From positions 1-39,399 of the forward strand of contig JASHOJ010000029.1 of NCBI GenBank assembly GCA_030041155.1: 39,399 nucleotides of DNA. Direction: 5' to 3'. The DNA comes from Candidatus Binataceae bacterium (GTDB lineage Bacteria; Desulfobacterota; Binatia; Binatales; Binataceae). Of this stretch, positions 16,527-25,301 are shown piece after piece. The translations under genes were made by a program, and so were the position numbers. Positions within the stretch are counted from its first letter, which is position 1, and the number at the start of each line of letters is the position of its first letter. The notes beneath the pieces are model-generated. The model ran no database searches. It had not been told where the DNA came from and worked only from the letters and a program-made list of their open reading frames with translations.

Positions 16527-17948
16527 GTGAAACCGTTTTATATCTACAACACGCTCTCGCGCAGGGTCGAAGAGCTGCGTCCGCTACGGCCGGGCGAGAT
16601 CTCGCTTTATTCGTGCGGGCCGACTGTCTATCTGCCGCAACATCTCGGAAATCTGAGATGTTATCTGTGCTGGGACTTTCTGCGCCGCGCTCTGGAATTC
16701 AATGGCTATCGGGTGCGCCAGGTGATCAACGTTACCGACGTTGGGCATATGACGTCCGATTCGGATAGCGGAGAAGACAAAGTCGAAACCACCGCGCGCG
16801 CGCAGAACAAAACTCCCCTTGAAGTCGCCAATTTGTACCTGAAGCGGTTTCAGGACGACCTGGCATCGCTGCATGTAGAGGCGCCGGAGCTATGGTGCCG
16901 CGCGACTGAAAATATTCCGGCGATGATCGATCTGATCGGCCGGATTATTGCGGCGCGTTACGCTTACGTCACGCCCTCGGGAGTGTATTTCGACGTCGAA
17001 AAATATCGCGGCAAAAACCGCATCGGACGCCTCTCGCGCCAGAGCTTGGACGAGCAGAACGCGGGCCAGCGGCTGTCTCATTCCGCCGATAAGAAGAGCC
17101 CGCACGATTTCGCGCTATGGGTTCTCAATCAGCCGCATCACATGATGCAGTGGGATTCACCATGGGGGCGCGGATATCCGGGATGGCATATCGAGTGCTC
17201 GGCGATGGCGATGAAGTATCTCGGCGAGACAATCGATATCCATACCGGCGGGATGGATCACATACCGATTCATCACGAAAACGAAATCGCGCAATCCGAG
17301 AGCGCAACCGGAAAGCCGTTTGTGGATTATTTTGTTCACAACGCATTCCTGATCGACAAAGAAGGTTCGAAGATTTCAAAGAGCGCCGGTCATTTCCCGC
17401 TGCTTTCAGATCTGAGCGCCTCAGGATTCGAGCCGCTTGCGTTTCGGATCTTCTGCATGGGCGCGAAGTATCGATCTGAGCTTGCGCTGTCGGATGAAGG
17501 TTTGCGGGGTGCGCAATCGAACCTCGAGTATTTCCGCGAGTTCGCGCGCGGGGTCCCGGCCGATATCGCCGCCGAAAAGTCGGATACCGAGTTCGCGGGC
17601 GGCTACCGCGAGCGGTTTCACGAGGCCATCAACAACGACCTGAACACGCCTCAAGCGCTTGCCGTGGCTCTGGAGATGGTAGCCGAGGCGTATCGGCGCG
17701 GCGAGCGGCGGGTGTGGAACACGCTCAAGGATTTCGATTCGATCCTGGGCCTTGAACTCGGCGCGGTGCGCGACGCAAGCGCCGACATTGCACCTGAAAT
17801 TCAGCGGATCATAGATGAGCGCACGGCGGCGCGCGGGAACAAAGACTTCGGACGTTCGGACGAGCTTCGCGCTGAACTAGAGGCGCGTGGCTACGAAGTC
17901 AAGGATAATCGCGACGGGACTGCTACTTACCGGCGGCGCGCCACTTGA
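16527..17948 (+). CDS. cysS: cysteinyl-tRNA synthetase
   Basis: A 473-residue class I synthetase charging tRNA-Cys. The N-terminal zinc/ATP region is CGPTVYLPQHLGNLR (Cys30, with HLGN at 39-42 as the HIGH motif). Other zinc ligands are in HIECSAM and HIPIHHENEIAQSE. The KMSKS loop is KISKS in EGSKISKSAG. A C-terminal helical domain ends in GYEVKDNRDGTATYRRR, as in other CysRS. The HIGH motif and the TGGMDHIPIHHENE block differ from the common HIGH/GGIDLIFPHHENE forms and look like a divergent CysRS branch. The start is GTG at 16527, giving the usual YNTLSRR beginning. The gene is monocistronic or follows DUF393 after 115 bp. Confidence 0.95.
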   Translation: MKPFYIYNTLSRRVEELRPLRPGEISLYSCGPTVYLPQHLGNLRCYLCWDFLRRALEFNGYRVRQVINVTDVGHMTSDSDSGEDKVETTARAQNKTPLEVANLYLKRFQDDLASLHVEAPELWCRATENIPAMIDLIGRIIAARYAYVTPSGVYFDVEKYRGKNRIGRLSRQSLDEQNAGQRLSHSADKKSPHDFALWVLNQPHHMMQWDSPWGRGYPGWHIECSAMAMKYLGETIDIHTGGMDHIPIHHENEIAQSESATGKPFVDYFVHNAFLIDKEGSKISKSAGHFPLLSDLSASGFEPLAFRIFCMGAKYRSELALSDEGLRGAQSNLEYFREFARGVPADIAAEKSDTEFAGGYRERFHEAINNDLNTPQALAVALEMVAEAYRRGERRVWNTLKDFDSILGLELGAVRDASADIAPEIQRIIDERTAARGNKDFGRSDELRAELEARGYEVKDNRDGTATYRRRAT

Positions 17949-17971
17949 GCGAAGCGTGCGTCGGCGGCTGC

Positions 17972-17988
17972 CGAGCCGCTTTGGCTCG
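17972..17988 (+). terminator. hairpin after cysS (weak terminator candidate)
   Basis: CGAGCC, five bases, GGCTCG form a perfect 6-bp stem starting 24 bases after the cysS stop and just before a promoter for the next gene. There is no T-run, so it would be a poor intrinsic terminator; it could instead protect the mRNA end. Confidence 0.3.
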
Positions 17989-17990
17989 CC

Positions 17991-18020
17991 TTGAACGGTC
18001 CGCCTGTGCTCTCTTAGAAT
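17991..18020 (+). promoter_or_regulatory. promoter of the CbbQ/NorQ-type ATPase gene
   Basis: TTGAAC at 17991-17996, an 18-bp spacer, TAGAAT at 18015-18020. The expected start is near 18027, about 50 bases before the ATG at 18078. Confidence 0.45.
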
Positions 18021-18077
18021 CGCATCGCGACCGGCAGCGGCGTGCGCGCCGCTTCAAAGGATGTGAATAGGTGATCG

Positions 18078-18944
18078 ATGGGAATTGAGCTCAAGAAATT
18101 CGACACTCGTTCTCGCGCCGAGGGTCCCGAGGTCAAGCATCTCGATCCCGCCAATGCGCCCTACTATCTGCCGATAGGCGACGAGGTCCAGATTTTCGGC
18201 GCGGCGTACAATGCCAGGCTGCCGGTCCTGCTCAAGGGTCCGACCGGGTGCGGAAAAACCCGCTTCGTCGAGCATATGGCGCATCAACTCGCCGCGCTCG
18301 AGAGCGGTCCGAACGAACTCATCACGGTCGCCTGTCACGAGGATCTGACCGGCTCAGACCTGGTGGGTCGATTTCTAATTCAGGCTGACGAAACGGTATG
18401 GGTCGATGGTCCTCTTACACAGGCGGTGCGCCGCGGCGCTATCTGCTACCTGGATGAAGTCGTCGAGGCGCGCAAGGACACCACCGTGCTGATTCATCCG
18501 CTGTCGGACCATCGGCGAATCCTGCCTATCGAGAAGCGCGGCGAAACGATCGAAGCTCACGAGGGCTTTCTGCTCGTCATCTCGTACAATCCCGGCTATC
18601 AGAGCATTCAGAAGAATTTGAAGCACTCGACTCGGCAGCGCTTTGTCACGATAGAGTTCGACTACCCGCCGGCCGACAAGGAGGTGGATATCATCGCGCA
18701 TGAATCCGGACTGGATCGCGACATGGCGATGCAGTTGGCGGTGCTCGGCGAGAAGGTTCGCAATTTGAAGGCGTCGGGGCTTGAGGAAGGCGTCTCCACG
18801 CGCCTGCTGATATACGCCGGCGAACTGATCAGGCAGGGTATCGAACCGCGGCGCGCCGCCACGGTTGCAGTCACCTGGTCGCTTACCGATGAGAGCGACA
18901 GCAAGCGGGCGATCGACGAAGTTGTTAAAGCGATCTTCCCATAG
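18078..18944 (+). CDS. CbbQ/NirQ/NorQ/GpvN-type AAA+ ATPase (MoxR class)
   Basis: A 288-residue AAA+ ATPase. Walker A is GPTGCGKT at residues 54-61, Walker B ICYLDE ends at Asp126-Glu127, and the sensor region includes VISYNPGYQ with STRQRFV for the arginine finger area. The C-terminal CbbQ_C-like helical part follows. Relatives work with a von Willebrand A partner (CbbO, NorD) to remodel Rubisco or activate nitric oxide reductase. No such partner, Rubisco or nor gene lies next to it, so the client is unknown. A VWA gene is about 5 kb away on the opposite strand but is tied to an ExbBD operon. The start has AGGTG six bases upstream. Confidence 0.9.
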   Translation: MGIELKKFDTRSRAEGPEVKHLDPANAPYYLPIGDEVQIFGAAYNARLPVLLKGPTGCGKTRFVEHMAHQLAALESGPNELITVACHEDLTGSDLVGRFLIQADETVWVDGPLTQAVRRGAICYLDEVVEARKDTTVLIHPLSDHRRILPIEKRGETIEAHEGFLLVISYNPGYQSIQKNLKHSTRQRFVTIEFDYPPADKEVDIIAHESGLDRDMAMQLAVLGEKVRNLKASGLEEGVSTRLLIYAGELIRQGIEPRRAATVAVTWSLTDESDSKRAIDEVVKAIFP

Positions 18945-19011
18945 TTTTTCGATTTTTCCATAAACCCGCGCGGGGGCGCGGCTCTCGGTTCCAGGAAAGC
19001 GAGGCACGAAA

Positions 19012-20049
19012 ATGGCTAAACTTGTTCGACAGATCGGATTTCTGTTTATCCTGTCCGGTGCCGTGGTTTTGACACTGAACGTTCCCCGGGTGTCAGCGCA
19101 GGTCCCGACAGCGAGCATTCAGACCGGTCCGCGCCTCGACTTTCCCGCTGGCCTTGCGACCGATAACACCACGGTGTGGGTCGCGAACTCGCGCAACAAC
19201 ACGGTGGACGCAATCGACGTCACTTCGCGCAGCATCTCACTGATTGCAGGCAAGCTTTTTCAGGAAGGAAGCAACGATGGGATCGGCGATTCGGCGCGCT
19301 TCAACGGCCCCGATGGCGTCGTTTACGTCGGCGGCAACTTGTACGTGCTCGATACCAACAATTCCGACTTGAGGATGATCAATCTTGGCACCCGGACGGT
19401 AACCACGGTTGCCGGCACCGCCAATATATCCGGCACCGAAGACGGCCACGGCAACTCCGCTCATTTCAATTTGCCGACTCAGATCGCGACTGACGGCCAG
19501 AACCTTTACATCTGCGACACCGGCAACGAAACCATCCGGAGCATGAGTATCTCGGATCAGACCGTCAAAACTATCGGCGGCCAGCCGCAACAGACCGGCA
19601 AGCAGGACGGCCCCGCCACCAAGTCGCTCTTTAACGAGCCGCGCGGAATCGCGACCGACGGAAAGGTCGTCTATATCTCCGACACTGGCAACGACGAGAT
19701 TCGGAAAATCGATCTGTCGTCGCTCGATACTACAACAATCGCCGGCACCGGTGATGATGGAATGAAGGACGGTCCCGGCAAGGAGGCGCAGTTCCAGAAT
19801 CCGGGTGCTCTGTGCCTTTCGGGCACGACGCTCTACGTGATGGACGCGGACAATCACGCGGTTCGCAAAATCGATACTACTACCGATGTCGTCTCGACGC
19901 TTACCCAGGTGAACGGTCACATCGGTTCGGGATGCACCGTTACCAGCGATGGCAAAGTGCTCTACTATTCAGACACCACCGAGAACGCGATTCAGAGGAC
20001 CGACACCTCCAACGGAAACTTTGTTTCCCTCTACCCGCCGGGCCAATGA
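19012..20049 (+). CDS. secreted NHL-repeat beta-propeller protein
   Basis: A 345-residue exported protein. A signal peptide covers about residues 1-30 (core FLFILSGAVVLTL, likely cut after VSA). Six repeats of roughly 45-50 residues follow, each with a pattern like GIATDGKVVYISDTGNDEIR followed by KID and a TTIAGT turn, which should close a six-bladed NHL propeller. Such propellers bind ligands or proteins in the periplasm or outside; no catalytic residues are apparent. It begins 67 bp after the AAA+ ATPase and ends 15 bp before the threonine aldolase. Confidence 0.85.
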   Translation: MAKLVRQIGFLFILSGAVVLTLNVPRVSAQVPTASIQTGPRLDFPAGLATDNTTVWVANSRNNTVDAIDVTSRSISLIAGKLFQEGSNDGIGDSARFNGPDGVVYVGGNLYVLDTNNSDLRMINLGTRTVTTVAGTANISGTEDGHGNSAHFNLPTQIATDGQNLYICDTGNETIRSMSISDQTVKTIGGQPQQTGKQDGPATKSLFNEPRGIATDGKVVYISDTGNDEIRKIDLSSLDTTTIAGTGDDGMKDGPGKEAQFQNPGALCLSGTTLYVMDADNHAVRKIDTTTDVVSTLTQVNGHIGSGCTVTSDGKVLYYSDTTENAIQRTDTSNGNFVSLYPPGQ

Positions 20050-20064
20050 TCGAAGAGTGTTCGC

Positions 20065-21111
20065 ATGATTGATCTGCGCAGCGATACGGTCACTCTGCCC
20101 ACTCCCGAGATGCGGGAGGCGATCGCTCGCGCCGAGCTTGGCGACGACGTTTACGGCGAAGACCCGACCGTTAACCGGCTACAGGCGATGGCGGCGTCGA
20201 TGGTAGGCAAAGAAGCGGCACTTCTGGTTCCGAGCGGAACGATGGGAAATCTGACCGCGATGCTGACGCATTGCGCGCGCGGAACCAGAGCCCTGGTCGG
20301 CAGCGAGTCGCATACGAATCTGTACGAGGCCGGCGGCGCATCGGCGTTGGGCGGCATCGTGTTGACCCCGATTCGAAATCATCCTTCAGGTGAGCTGGTC
20401 CTGGACGAGCTTAAGCGCGAGCTCGCGACCTCGCAGGATTCACACTTCGCTCAACCCTCGGCGGTGGTGATCGAGAACACGCACAACCGATGCGGCGGTG
20501 CTCCGATTGCGCTCTCGCACATGGCCGAGGTATCGGACCTCGCTCATCGCAGGGGACTACCGCTACATCTCGATGGAGCGCGAATTTTCAACGCCGCGCT
20601 TGCGTTGGAAAGCAGGCCGGCCACCATCGCGTCGTACGCCGATACAGTCTCGTTCTGCCTCTCGAAGGGGCTCGCCTGCCCGATTGGATCGCTACTCTGC
20701 GGAAGCCGGGAGTTTATCGCGCGAGCGCATCGCACTCGCAAGGTGCTCGGCGGTGGGATGCGGCAGGCCGGCATTATCGCAGCCGCGGGAATCGTGGCTC
20801 TTACCACGATGGTCGAGCGGCTGGCCGAGGACCATGCGAACGCGCGAGCTCTTGCCGAGGGCCTGCGCCTGATCGCGGGAATAAACGTCCGAGAGGTGGA
20901 GCGGCGCACGAACATGGTCGTCTTTGACGTGGATGGCGGCGCGGCGGGCGCACGGCACTTCGAGGCCGCGATGAAGGATCGCGGGGTTCTGATTTCGGCG
21001 CGGGAAGCGACCTCGTTTCGCGCGGTAACTCACTACGGAATCTCTCGCGCCGATGTCGATCGCGCGGTGGCACGCGCCTCGGAGTGCGCAGCGGAAACTC
21101 TGCTTGCTTAA
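20065..21111 (+). CDS. ltaE: low-specificity L-threonine aldolase
   Basis: A 348-residue PLP enzyme of the GLY1/LtaE family, splitting L-threonine or allo-threonine to glycine and acetaldehyde. It opens with the diagnostic IDLRSDTVTLPTPEMR, has ELGDDVYGEDPTVNRL, and carries the PLP lysine at Lys201 in CLSKGLACPIGS. ENTHNRCGG and LHLDGARIFNAA (the Asp that contacts the pyridine nitrogen) are also present. The length is standard. It lies 15 bp after the NHL gene and 47 bp before an SDR. Confidence 0.93.
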   Translation: MIDLRSDTVTLPTPEMREAIARAELGDDVYGEDPTVNRLQAMAASMVGKEAALLVPSGTMGNLTAMLTHCARGTRALVGSESHTNLYEAGGASALGGIVLTPIRNHPSGELVLDELKRELATSQDSHFAQPSAVVIENTHNRCGGAPIALSHMAEVSDLAHRRGLPLHLDGARIFNAALALESRPATIASYADTVSFCLSKGLACPIGSLLCGSREFIARAHRTRKVLGGGMRQAGIIAAAGIVALTTMVERLAEDHANARALAEGLRLIAGINVREVERRTNMVVFDVDGGAAGARHFEAAMKDRGVLISAREATSFRAVTHYGISRADVDRAVARASECAAETLLA

Positions 21112-21158
21112 GCGTCTTCCGTTTTCGATGACTGCCGCGCCGGCCCGTGTCTTTGCTG

Positions 21159-21944
21159 ATGGATTCCATAAACAGTCTGTTCTCGCTCTCCGGAAAGCGC
21201 GCGTTGGTGACTGGAGCGTCATCCGGGCTTGGAGTTGAATGCGCCATAGCGCTGGCGCTTGCGGGCGCCGGCGTGGTCTTGGTCGCCAGGCGCGCCGACC
21301 GCGTAATCACTCTTGCGGGCGAGCTTGCTCGCACGTACCGCGTCAAAGTGGTGGGGATCGGCGCCGATGTGACCGTCGATTCGGATCTAGACCGAATTTT
21401 CGATGAAGGCTGCGCGGCGTTGGGCGGCGAGATAGACATCCTCGTCAACAATGCCGGGGTTTCACCCACCGGTCGCGCCGAGAATCTGAGCCGCGAGTCG
21501 TGGGAGCATGCGCTCGCGGTGAATCTGACCGCGCCTATGATGCTGTCGCAGCGGTTTGCACGCAGGCTTGTCGCCGCGAAGAGTCCTGGCCGCATAATTA
21601 ATATGGGGTCGATCTATTCGACTGTCGCAAGCGGCGTGTACCGGCTGTCCGCCTACGTGGCGACTAAGGCAGCGCTGGCCAATCTTACCCGCCAGCTCGC
21701 CGTCGAATGGGCTCCATATGGAATCCTGGTAAACGCAATCGCGCCCGGATGGATTCCGACCGAGGCGACCGAAGGCGGTATCGCGAAGCCGGCAAACAGG
21801 CAGCGGATGGAAAACTTCACGCCCCTTGGCCGACTCGGCCGACCCGAAGAAGTGCGCGGCGCGGTCATCTATCTTGCCAGCCCCGCTTCCAGCTACGTTA
21901 CGGGCGCGGTCCTCGCGGTCGACGGCGGTTACACCGCATGGTAG
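21159..21944 (+). CDS. short-chain dehydrogenase/reductase
   Basis: A 261-residue classical SDR using NAD(P)H. It has TGASSGLG near the N-terminus, VNNAGVSP, catalytic Ser in NMGSIYS, Tyr/Lys in YVATKAAL, and a C-terminal GAVLAVDGGYTAW. The substrate cannot be told; relatives are named gluconate 5-dehydrogenase or 3-oxoacyl reductase. I take ATG at 21159; a GTG four codons upstream is also possible and neither has a good ribosome site. Confidence 0.85.
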   Translation: MDSINSLFSLSGKRALVTGASSGLGVECAIALALAGAGVVLVARRADRVITLAGELARTYRVKVVGIGADVTVDSDLDRIFDEGCAALGGEIDILVNNAGVSPTGRAENLSRESWEHALAVNLTAPMMLSQRFARRLVAAKSPGRIINMGSIYSTVASGVYRLSAYVATKAALANLTRQLAVEWAPYGILVNAIAPGWIPTEATEGGIAKPANRQRMENFTPLGRLGRPEEVRGAVIYLASPASSYVTGAVLAVDGGYTAW

Positions 21945-21984
21945 CCGAGCTGCGGCCTACGATGCGGTACAAAAAGCCAAAACC

Positions 21985-23451
21985 ATGAGCAAGCCGAGCC
22001 TTTCGCGACAGGTTGTCAAGCGCAAGCCGGTCGCGATGCTGCTGGCGGAAGCCGCGAGCGAGTCGGGAGGCCTGAAGCGCGCGCTCGGCGCGCTAGATCT
22101 GACGCTGCTCGGAATCGGCGCTATCGTCGGGGCTGGGATTTTCGTTTTGACCGGGGTTGCGGCGGCCAAGTACGCCGGCCCCGCAATCACCCTGTCCTTC
22201 GTCGTATCCGGATTCGCATGTGCGATGGCCGCGCTGTGCTATGCGGAATTCGCCGCGATGATACCGATTGCGGGCAGCGCATATTCCTATTCGTACGCGA
22301 CGATGGGCGAGCTGGTTGCGTGGGTGATCGGTTGGGACCTGGTGCTTGAATACGCAGTCGGTGCGGCCGCGGTAGCGGTCGGATGGTCGGGCTATCTGCA
22401 GGTCATCCTGAAAGGCTTCGGCATCACGCTTCCGGCGGCGATTGCTCACGCATACAGCGCTGGTTCAGGCGGCGCAGTCGATCTGCCGGCCCTGATAATC
22501 GTGATGATAATCAGCGGCGTGCTGTATGTCGGCATCTCGGAGAGCGCGCGAATCAACTCGATAATCGTCGCGATCAAACTCGCCGCCGTCGCGCTCGTGA
22601 TCATCGTGGGCGCGTTTTATGTTCGGCCGCACAATTGGTCGCCGTTCTTTCCTATGGGATGGAGCGGCGTCATGAAAGGCGCGGCGGTGATATTCTTCGC
22701 GTATATCGGATTCGACGCGGTCTCGACCGCTGCCGAGGAGGTGGTTGATCCGCAACGCGACCTGCCGATCGGAATTCTCGCTTCGCTCCTCGTTTGCACA
22801 CTGCTCTACATCCTGGTCGCGGGCGTGCTCACCGGGATGGTGCCGGCGCGCATGATCGATCTGAACGCTCCGCTTGCGTCGGCTTTCGTACAGCGCGGGC
22901 TGAATGTGCTCTCCGGCGTGATATCGCTGGGCGCGGTGGCCGGGCTCACCTCGGTCCTGCTAGTGCTGCTGCTCGGGCAATCGCGGGTTTTCTTCGCCGT
23001 CTCGCGCGATGGTCTGCTGCCGCCGGCCTTCAGCCGGGTGCATCCGCGCTTCCGCACCCCGTACGTTCCGACGATCCTGACCGGAATCGCGGTGGCGATC
23101 ACCGCGGCGCTGCTGCCAATTCAGGACATCGCGGAGCTCACGAACATCGGCACCCTGTTCGCCTTCGTGCTGGTATGCACTGGTCTGATGATCCTGCGCT
23201 GGATCGAGCCGCAGATGCGGCGGCCGTTTCGCACGCCCTTGGTCCCGCTGGTGCCAATCCTCGGCGTGATTTTCTGCGTATACCTGATGGCCAGCCTGCC
23301 CGGCATCACATGGGCAAGATTCCTGGTGTGGATGGCGGTCGGATTTCTAATTTACTTCGGCTACGGGCGTTATCATAGCCGCGTCGCTTCCTCAGCCGAT
23401 TCCGAGCTGGGGAGCGGCGTCGCGCGATCGTCCCGAGGGCGCGGGCTCTGA
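21985..23451 (+). CDS. APC-family cationic amino-acid permease
   Basis: A 488-residue inner-membrane transporter with 12 or more helices, from the APC superfamily branch of cationic amino-acid transporters (YfnA/CAT-like). Signs are LTLLGIGAIVGAGIFVLTGV in the first helix, IFFAYIGFDAVSTAAEEVVD and NPQR-like PQRDLPIGI, and LLLLGQSRVFFAVSRDGLLP. The start is ATG at 21985; an upstream in-frame extension is non-homologous. It ends one base short of the convergent secreted-protein gene. Confidence 0.88.
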   Translation: MSKPSLSRQVVKRKPVAMLLAEAASESGGLKRALGALDLTLLGIGAIVGAGIFVLTGVAAAKYAGPAITLSFVVSGFACAMAALCYAEFAAMIPIAGSAYSYSYATMGELVAWVIGWDLVLEYAVGAAAVAVGWSGYLQVILKGFGITLPAAIAHAYSAGSGGAVDLPALIIVMIISGVLYVGISESARINSIIVAIKLAAVALVIIVGAFYVRPHNWSPFFPMGWSGVMKGAAVIFFAYIGFDAVSTAAEEVVDPQRDLPIGILASLLVCTLLYILVAGVLTGMVPARMIDLNAPLASAFVQRGLNVLSGVISLGAVAGLTSVLLVLLLGQSRVFFAVSRDGLLPPAFSRVHPRFRTPYVPTILTGIAVAITAALLPIQDIAELTNIGTLFAFVLVCTGLMILRWIEPQMRRPFRTPLVPLVPILGVIFCVYLMASLPGITWARFLVWMAVGFLIYFGYGRYHSRVASSADSELGSGVARSSRGRGL

Positions 23452-23452
23452 C

Positions 23453-24019
23453 TCAGTGATTCGCGGCTCCCTGCGCCGCTGCCGCTGCCGCGGCTGCCGC
23501 GGCGTGTACCCGCGCCGATTGCTGCTGGCGCTTGTCGCCACGCGCGATGTTGCCGGTCATCTGGCGGCCGGCCGCCGCGCCGAGCCTTTGCTCTTCCCAC
23601 TTGGGTTTCGCGATCTGGACCCAGTGCCCATCAAAGTACGCGTACGAGAAGACCAGGTATTTGAGGGTACCGGTCGCCGCGCCTTTCGAACTTCCCGGCT
23701 TGGTCGGATCATATTCGGCGCCGCCAAGCTTCACGCTGCAGGTGAGCTGATTGTGCGGCCCCCATGACGGCAGGTACTCGAATTTCTCCTGCAGATCCAC
23801 GTAAGTCTTCTTCGCGCTTTTGCGCTCGTCCTGTTTATCGAGATACGGACCGGCGTCTTGAGAGACCTTATCGGTCAGCGATCGCTGGAGTGCCGGCGAC
23901 AAGTCCTTTTGCACACGATGATAGGGCAGGGTGGTCGCCCGCGCGGGGACGACCGGAAGCAGAAACAGCAGCGCGGCCGCTATCAGGGCGGCCGCGCTGG
24001 TTATTTGTCGATTTTTCAT
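23453..24019 (-). CDS. small secreted protein at the end of the ExbBD-VWA operon
   Basis: A 188-residue protein of unknown family. The signal peptide has the core AAALIAAALLFLLPVVPARA, followed by a mature region with KFEYLPSWGPHNQLTCSVKL and YLVFSYAYFDGHWVQIAKPK. The C-terminus is odd: a Gln/Arg-rich stretch leading into a run of ten alanines, then QGAANH. It starts 46 bp after the VWA gene on the same strand and is probably in its operon, so it may be a partner or client in the periplasm. I prefer ATG at 24019 to an in-frame TTG at 24028. Confidence 0.7.
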   Translation of the reverse strand: MKNRQITSAAALIAAALLFLLPVVPARATTLPYHRVQKDLSPALQRSLTDKVSQDAGPYLDKQDERKSAKKTYVDLQEKFEYLPSWGPHNQLTCSVKLGGAEYDPTKPGSSKGAATGTLKYLVFSYAYFDGHWVQIAKPKWEEQRLGAAAGRQMTGNIARGDKRQQQSARVHAAAAAAAAAAQGAANH

Positions 24020-24065
24020 TCCGATCAAGCTCTATCAGATTGATCGGCGCTGATCACCCACGCTG

Positions 24066-25280
24066 TCACTCTGAGCCGCCGGTGCTGATACCTCTGCCGA
24101 AGGCGGACACCTGATTTTGCCATTGCTCGCCAAAGGCCAGAATCAGAACCTGTGAGTTGATGTGCGAATCGTGTGTCAGCGAGCGCATCGCACCGCCTCC
24201 CGCATTAGCGAGCACCTTATAAGCGGCGCGCGTCTGCTGATAGAACTCCGGCAGCGGCGAGATCTTGGGCGGTTCCTCGCGATGCACTTTCAGCCAGAAC
24301 TCGCGCTCGAATCGCTCGTGCTCCTCCGCCGCGACATCAACCGTGTTGAAGGTGCCGTTTTCATCCTTGAATTTGCGGATAAGCGCGATCAGCGGCGCAA
24401 AATCTTCTTTGCGCGGCGGCGAGTCGCCGACCAGCACGATGACCTTCTTTGCGTAGGGCTTCCAATCCATCTGGTCGACCGCGGCCTGGCAGGCTCCGTA
24501 AGTATCTTCTTCCCATTCACCGCCGCCCTTGGCGGTTATATGAGCCAGGAAGTCGCTCAGCTTAGTGGGAGACAATGTAAGCGCCTGGACTTCTCTCTTT
24601 TCACCCTTGCCGCCGAACACGATTATGCCGACCCGGGCGATCGGGACCAGGCGGTGAATGGCCTGGACCAGCTCATTCATCTTGGCTTTGACGTCGTTGA
24701 TGATCAGGCCCATCGATCCGGTGCCATCGATCACCAGCACCACGTCAAGGCCTTTGCGGCGCAGCTCTCCGATGAATCCGCCGAAACCGCTGCCAATTCC
24801 ACGTCCGTACCCCGAGCCCATGCCGCCGCCACGCCCGATACCGATACCGCCGCCGCCCGCCGCCCGCACATAATCATTGGCCAGGCCGACAGCCTGCGAG
24901 GTATCCACCGCTTGCGGCGCTTCCTGCTGTGGCGCGGTATCCGGCATCGGCACTTCCGGCATGTCGAGATCCTGCATCTCGTTTTGATTGCCGCCGCCAC
25001 CGCCGGCTTCCAGGTTGACCATGATGAGTTCGCGACCCCGCTGTTCGTGCACCGTGATGATGAGGAACAGCAGCACAATGACGTGGATGGCTACTGAGAG
25101 AGGAAAGGGGCCAATCATCAGCCGTAGCGCGTCGCGAATCTTCTGCAGCCGGCTTACATCGGCGGTGTCTTCCTCGCCGTGAAGCTCGGCCTGCGCCTCA
25201 CGCTTCGACATCAGGCGGTAAAGAATGAACGCCGTGATGAAGGTCGAGAGGATTACCAGTATTACAATTCCAACGATCAT
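24066..25280 (-). CDS. two-TM protein with TonB-like SxxxH helix and periplasmic VWA domain
   Basis: A 404-residue membrane protein. TM1 is residues 2-20, then a charged cytoplasmic loop. TM2 is about 60-78 and reads LSVAIHVIVLL, with Ser62 and His66 spaced as the S-xxx-H pair of TonB that contacts ExbB/ExbD, and TVHE at its end, much like TonB's TSVHQ. After TM2 comes an acidic Pro/Gln linker (91-130), a Gly-rich stretch (142-168), and a VWA domain with the metal site DGTGS (Asp185, Thr187, Ser189) and VGDSPPRKEDF. The C-terminal TonB domain is absent. It lies 21 bp after the second exbD. Known: TonB and TolA couple ExbBD or TolQR to the outer membrane. Inferred: here a VWA domain is the moved part. 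Confidence 0.85.
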   Translation of the reverse strand: MIVGIVILVILSTFITAFILYRLMSKREAQAELHGEEDTADVSRLQKIRDALRLMIGPFPLSVAIHVIVLLFLIITVHEQRGRELIMVNLEAGGGGGNQNEMQDLDMPEVPMPDTAPQQEAPQAVDTSQAVGLANDYVRAAGGGGIGIGRGGGMGSGYGRGIGSGFGGFIGELRRKGLDVVLVIDGTGSMGLIINDVKAKMNELVQAIHRLVPIARVGIIVFGGKGEKREVQALTLSPTKLSDFLAHITAKGGGEWEEDTYGACQAAVDQMDWKPYAKKVIVLVGDSPPRKEDFAPLIALIRKFKDENGTFNTVDVAAEEHERFEREFWLKVHREEPPKISPLPEFYQQTRAAYKVLANAGGGAMRSLTHDSHINSQVLILAFGEQWQNQVSAFGRGISTGGSE

Positions 25281-25301
25281 AGGTTGCTGTGCTCCCCGCT
25301 G

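Noticed and set aside
18945..19011. T-rich stretch and CCCGCGCGGG palindrome after the AAA+ gene as a terminator
   Set aside because: The T-runs come before the palindrome and no stem precedes them, so the order is wrong for an intrinsic terminator.
24162..25097. 311-codon plus-strand open frame
   Set aside because: Mirror of the VWA gene; the minus-strand protein has clear TM, linker and VWA motifs.
18078..25280. AAA+ ATPase and VWA protein as one MoxR-VWA pair
   Set aside because: They are 5 kb apart on opposite strands with unrelated genes between, and the VWA protein carries its own ExbBD partners.
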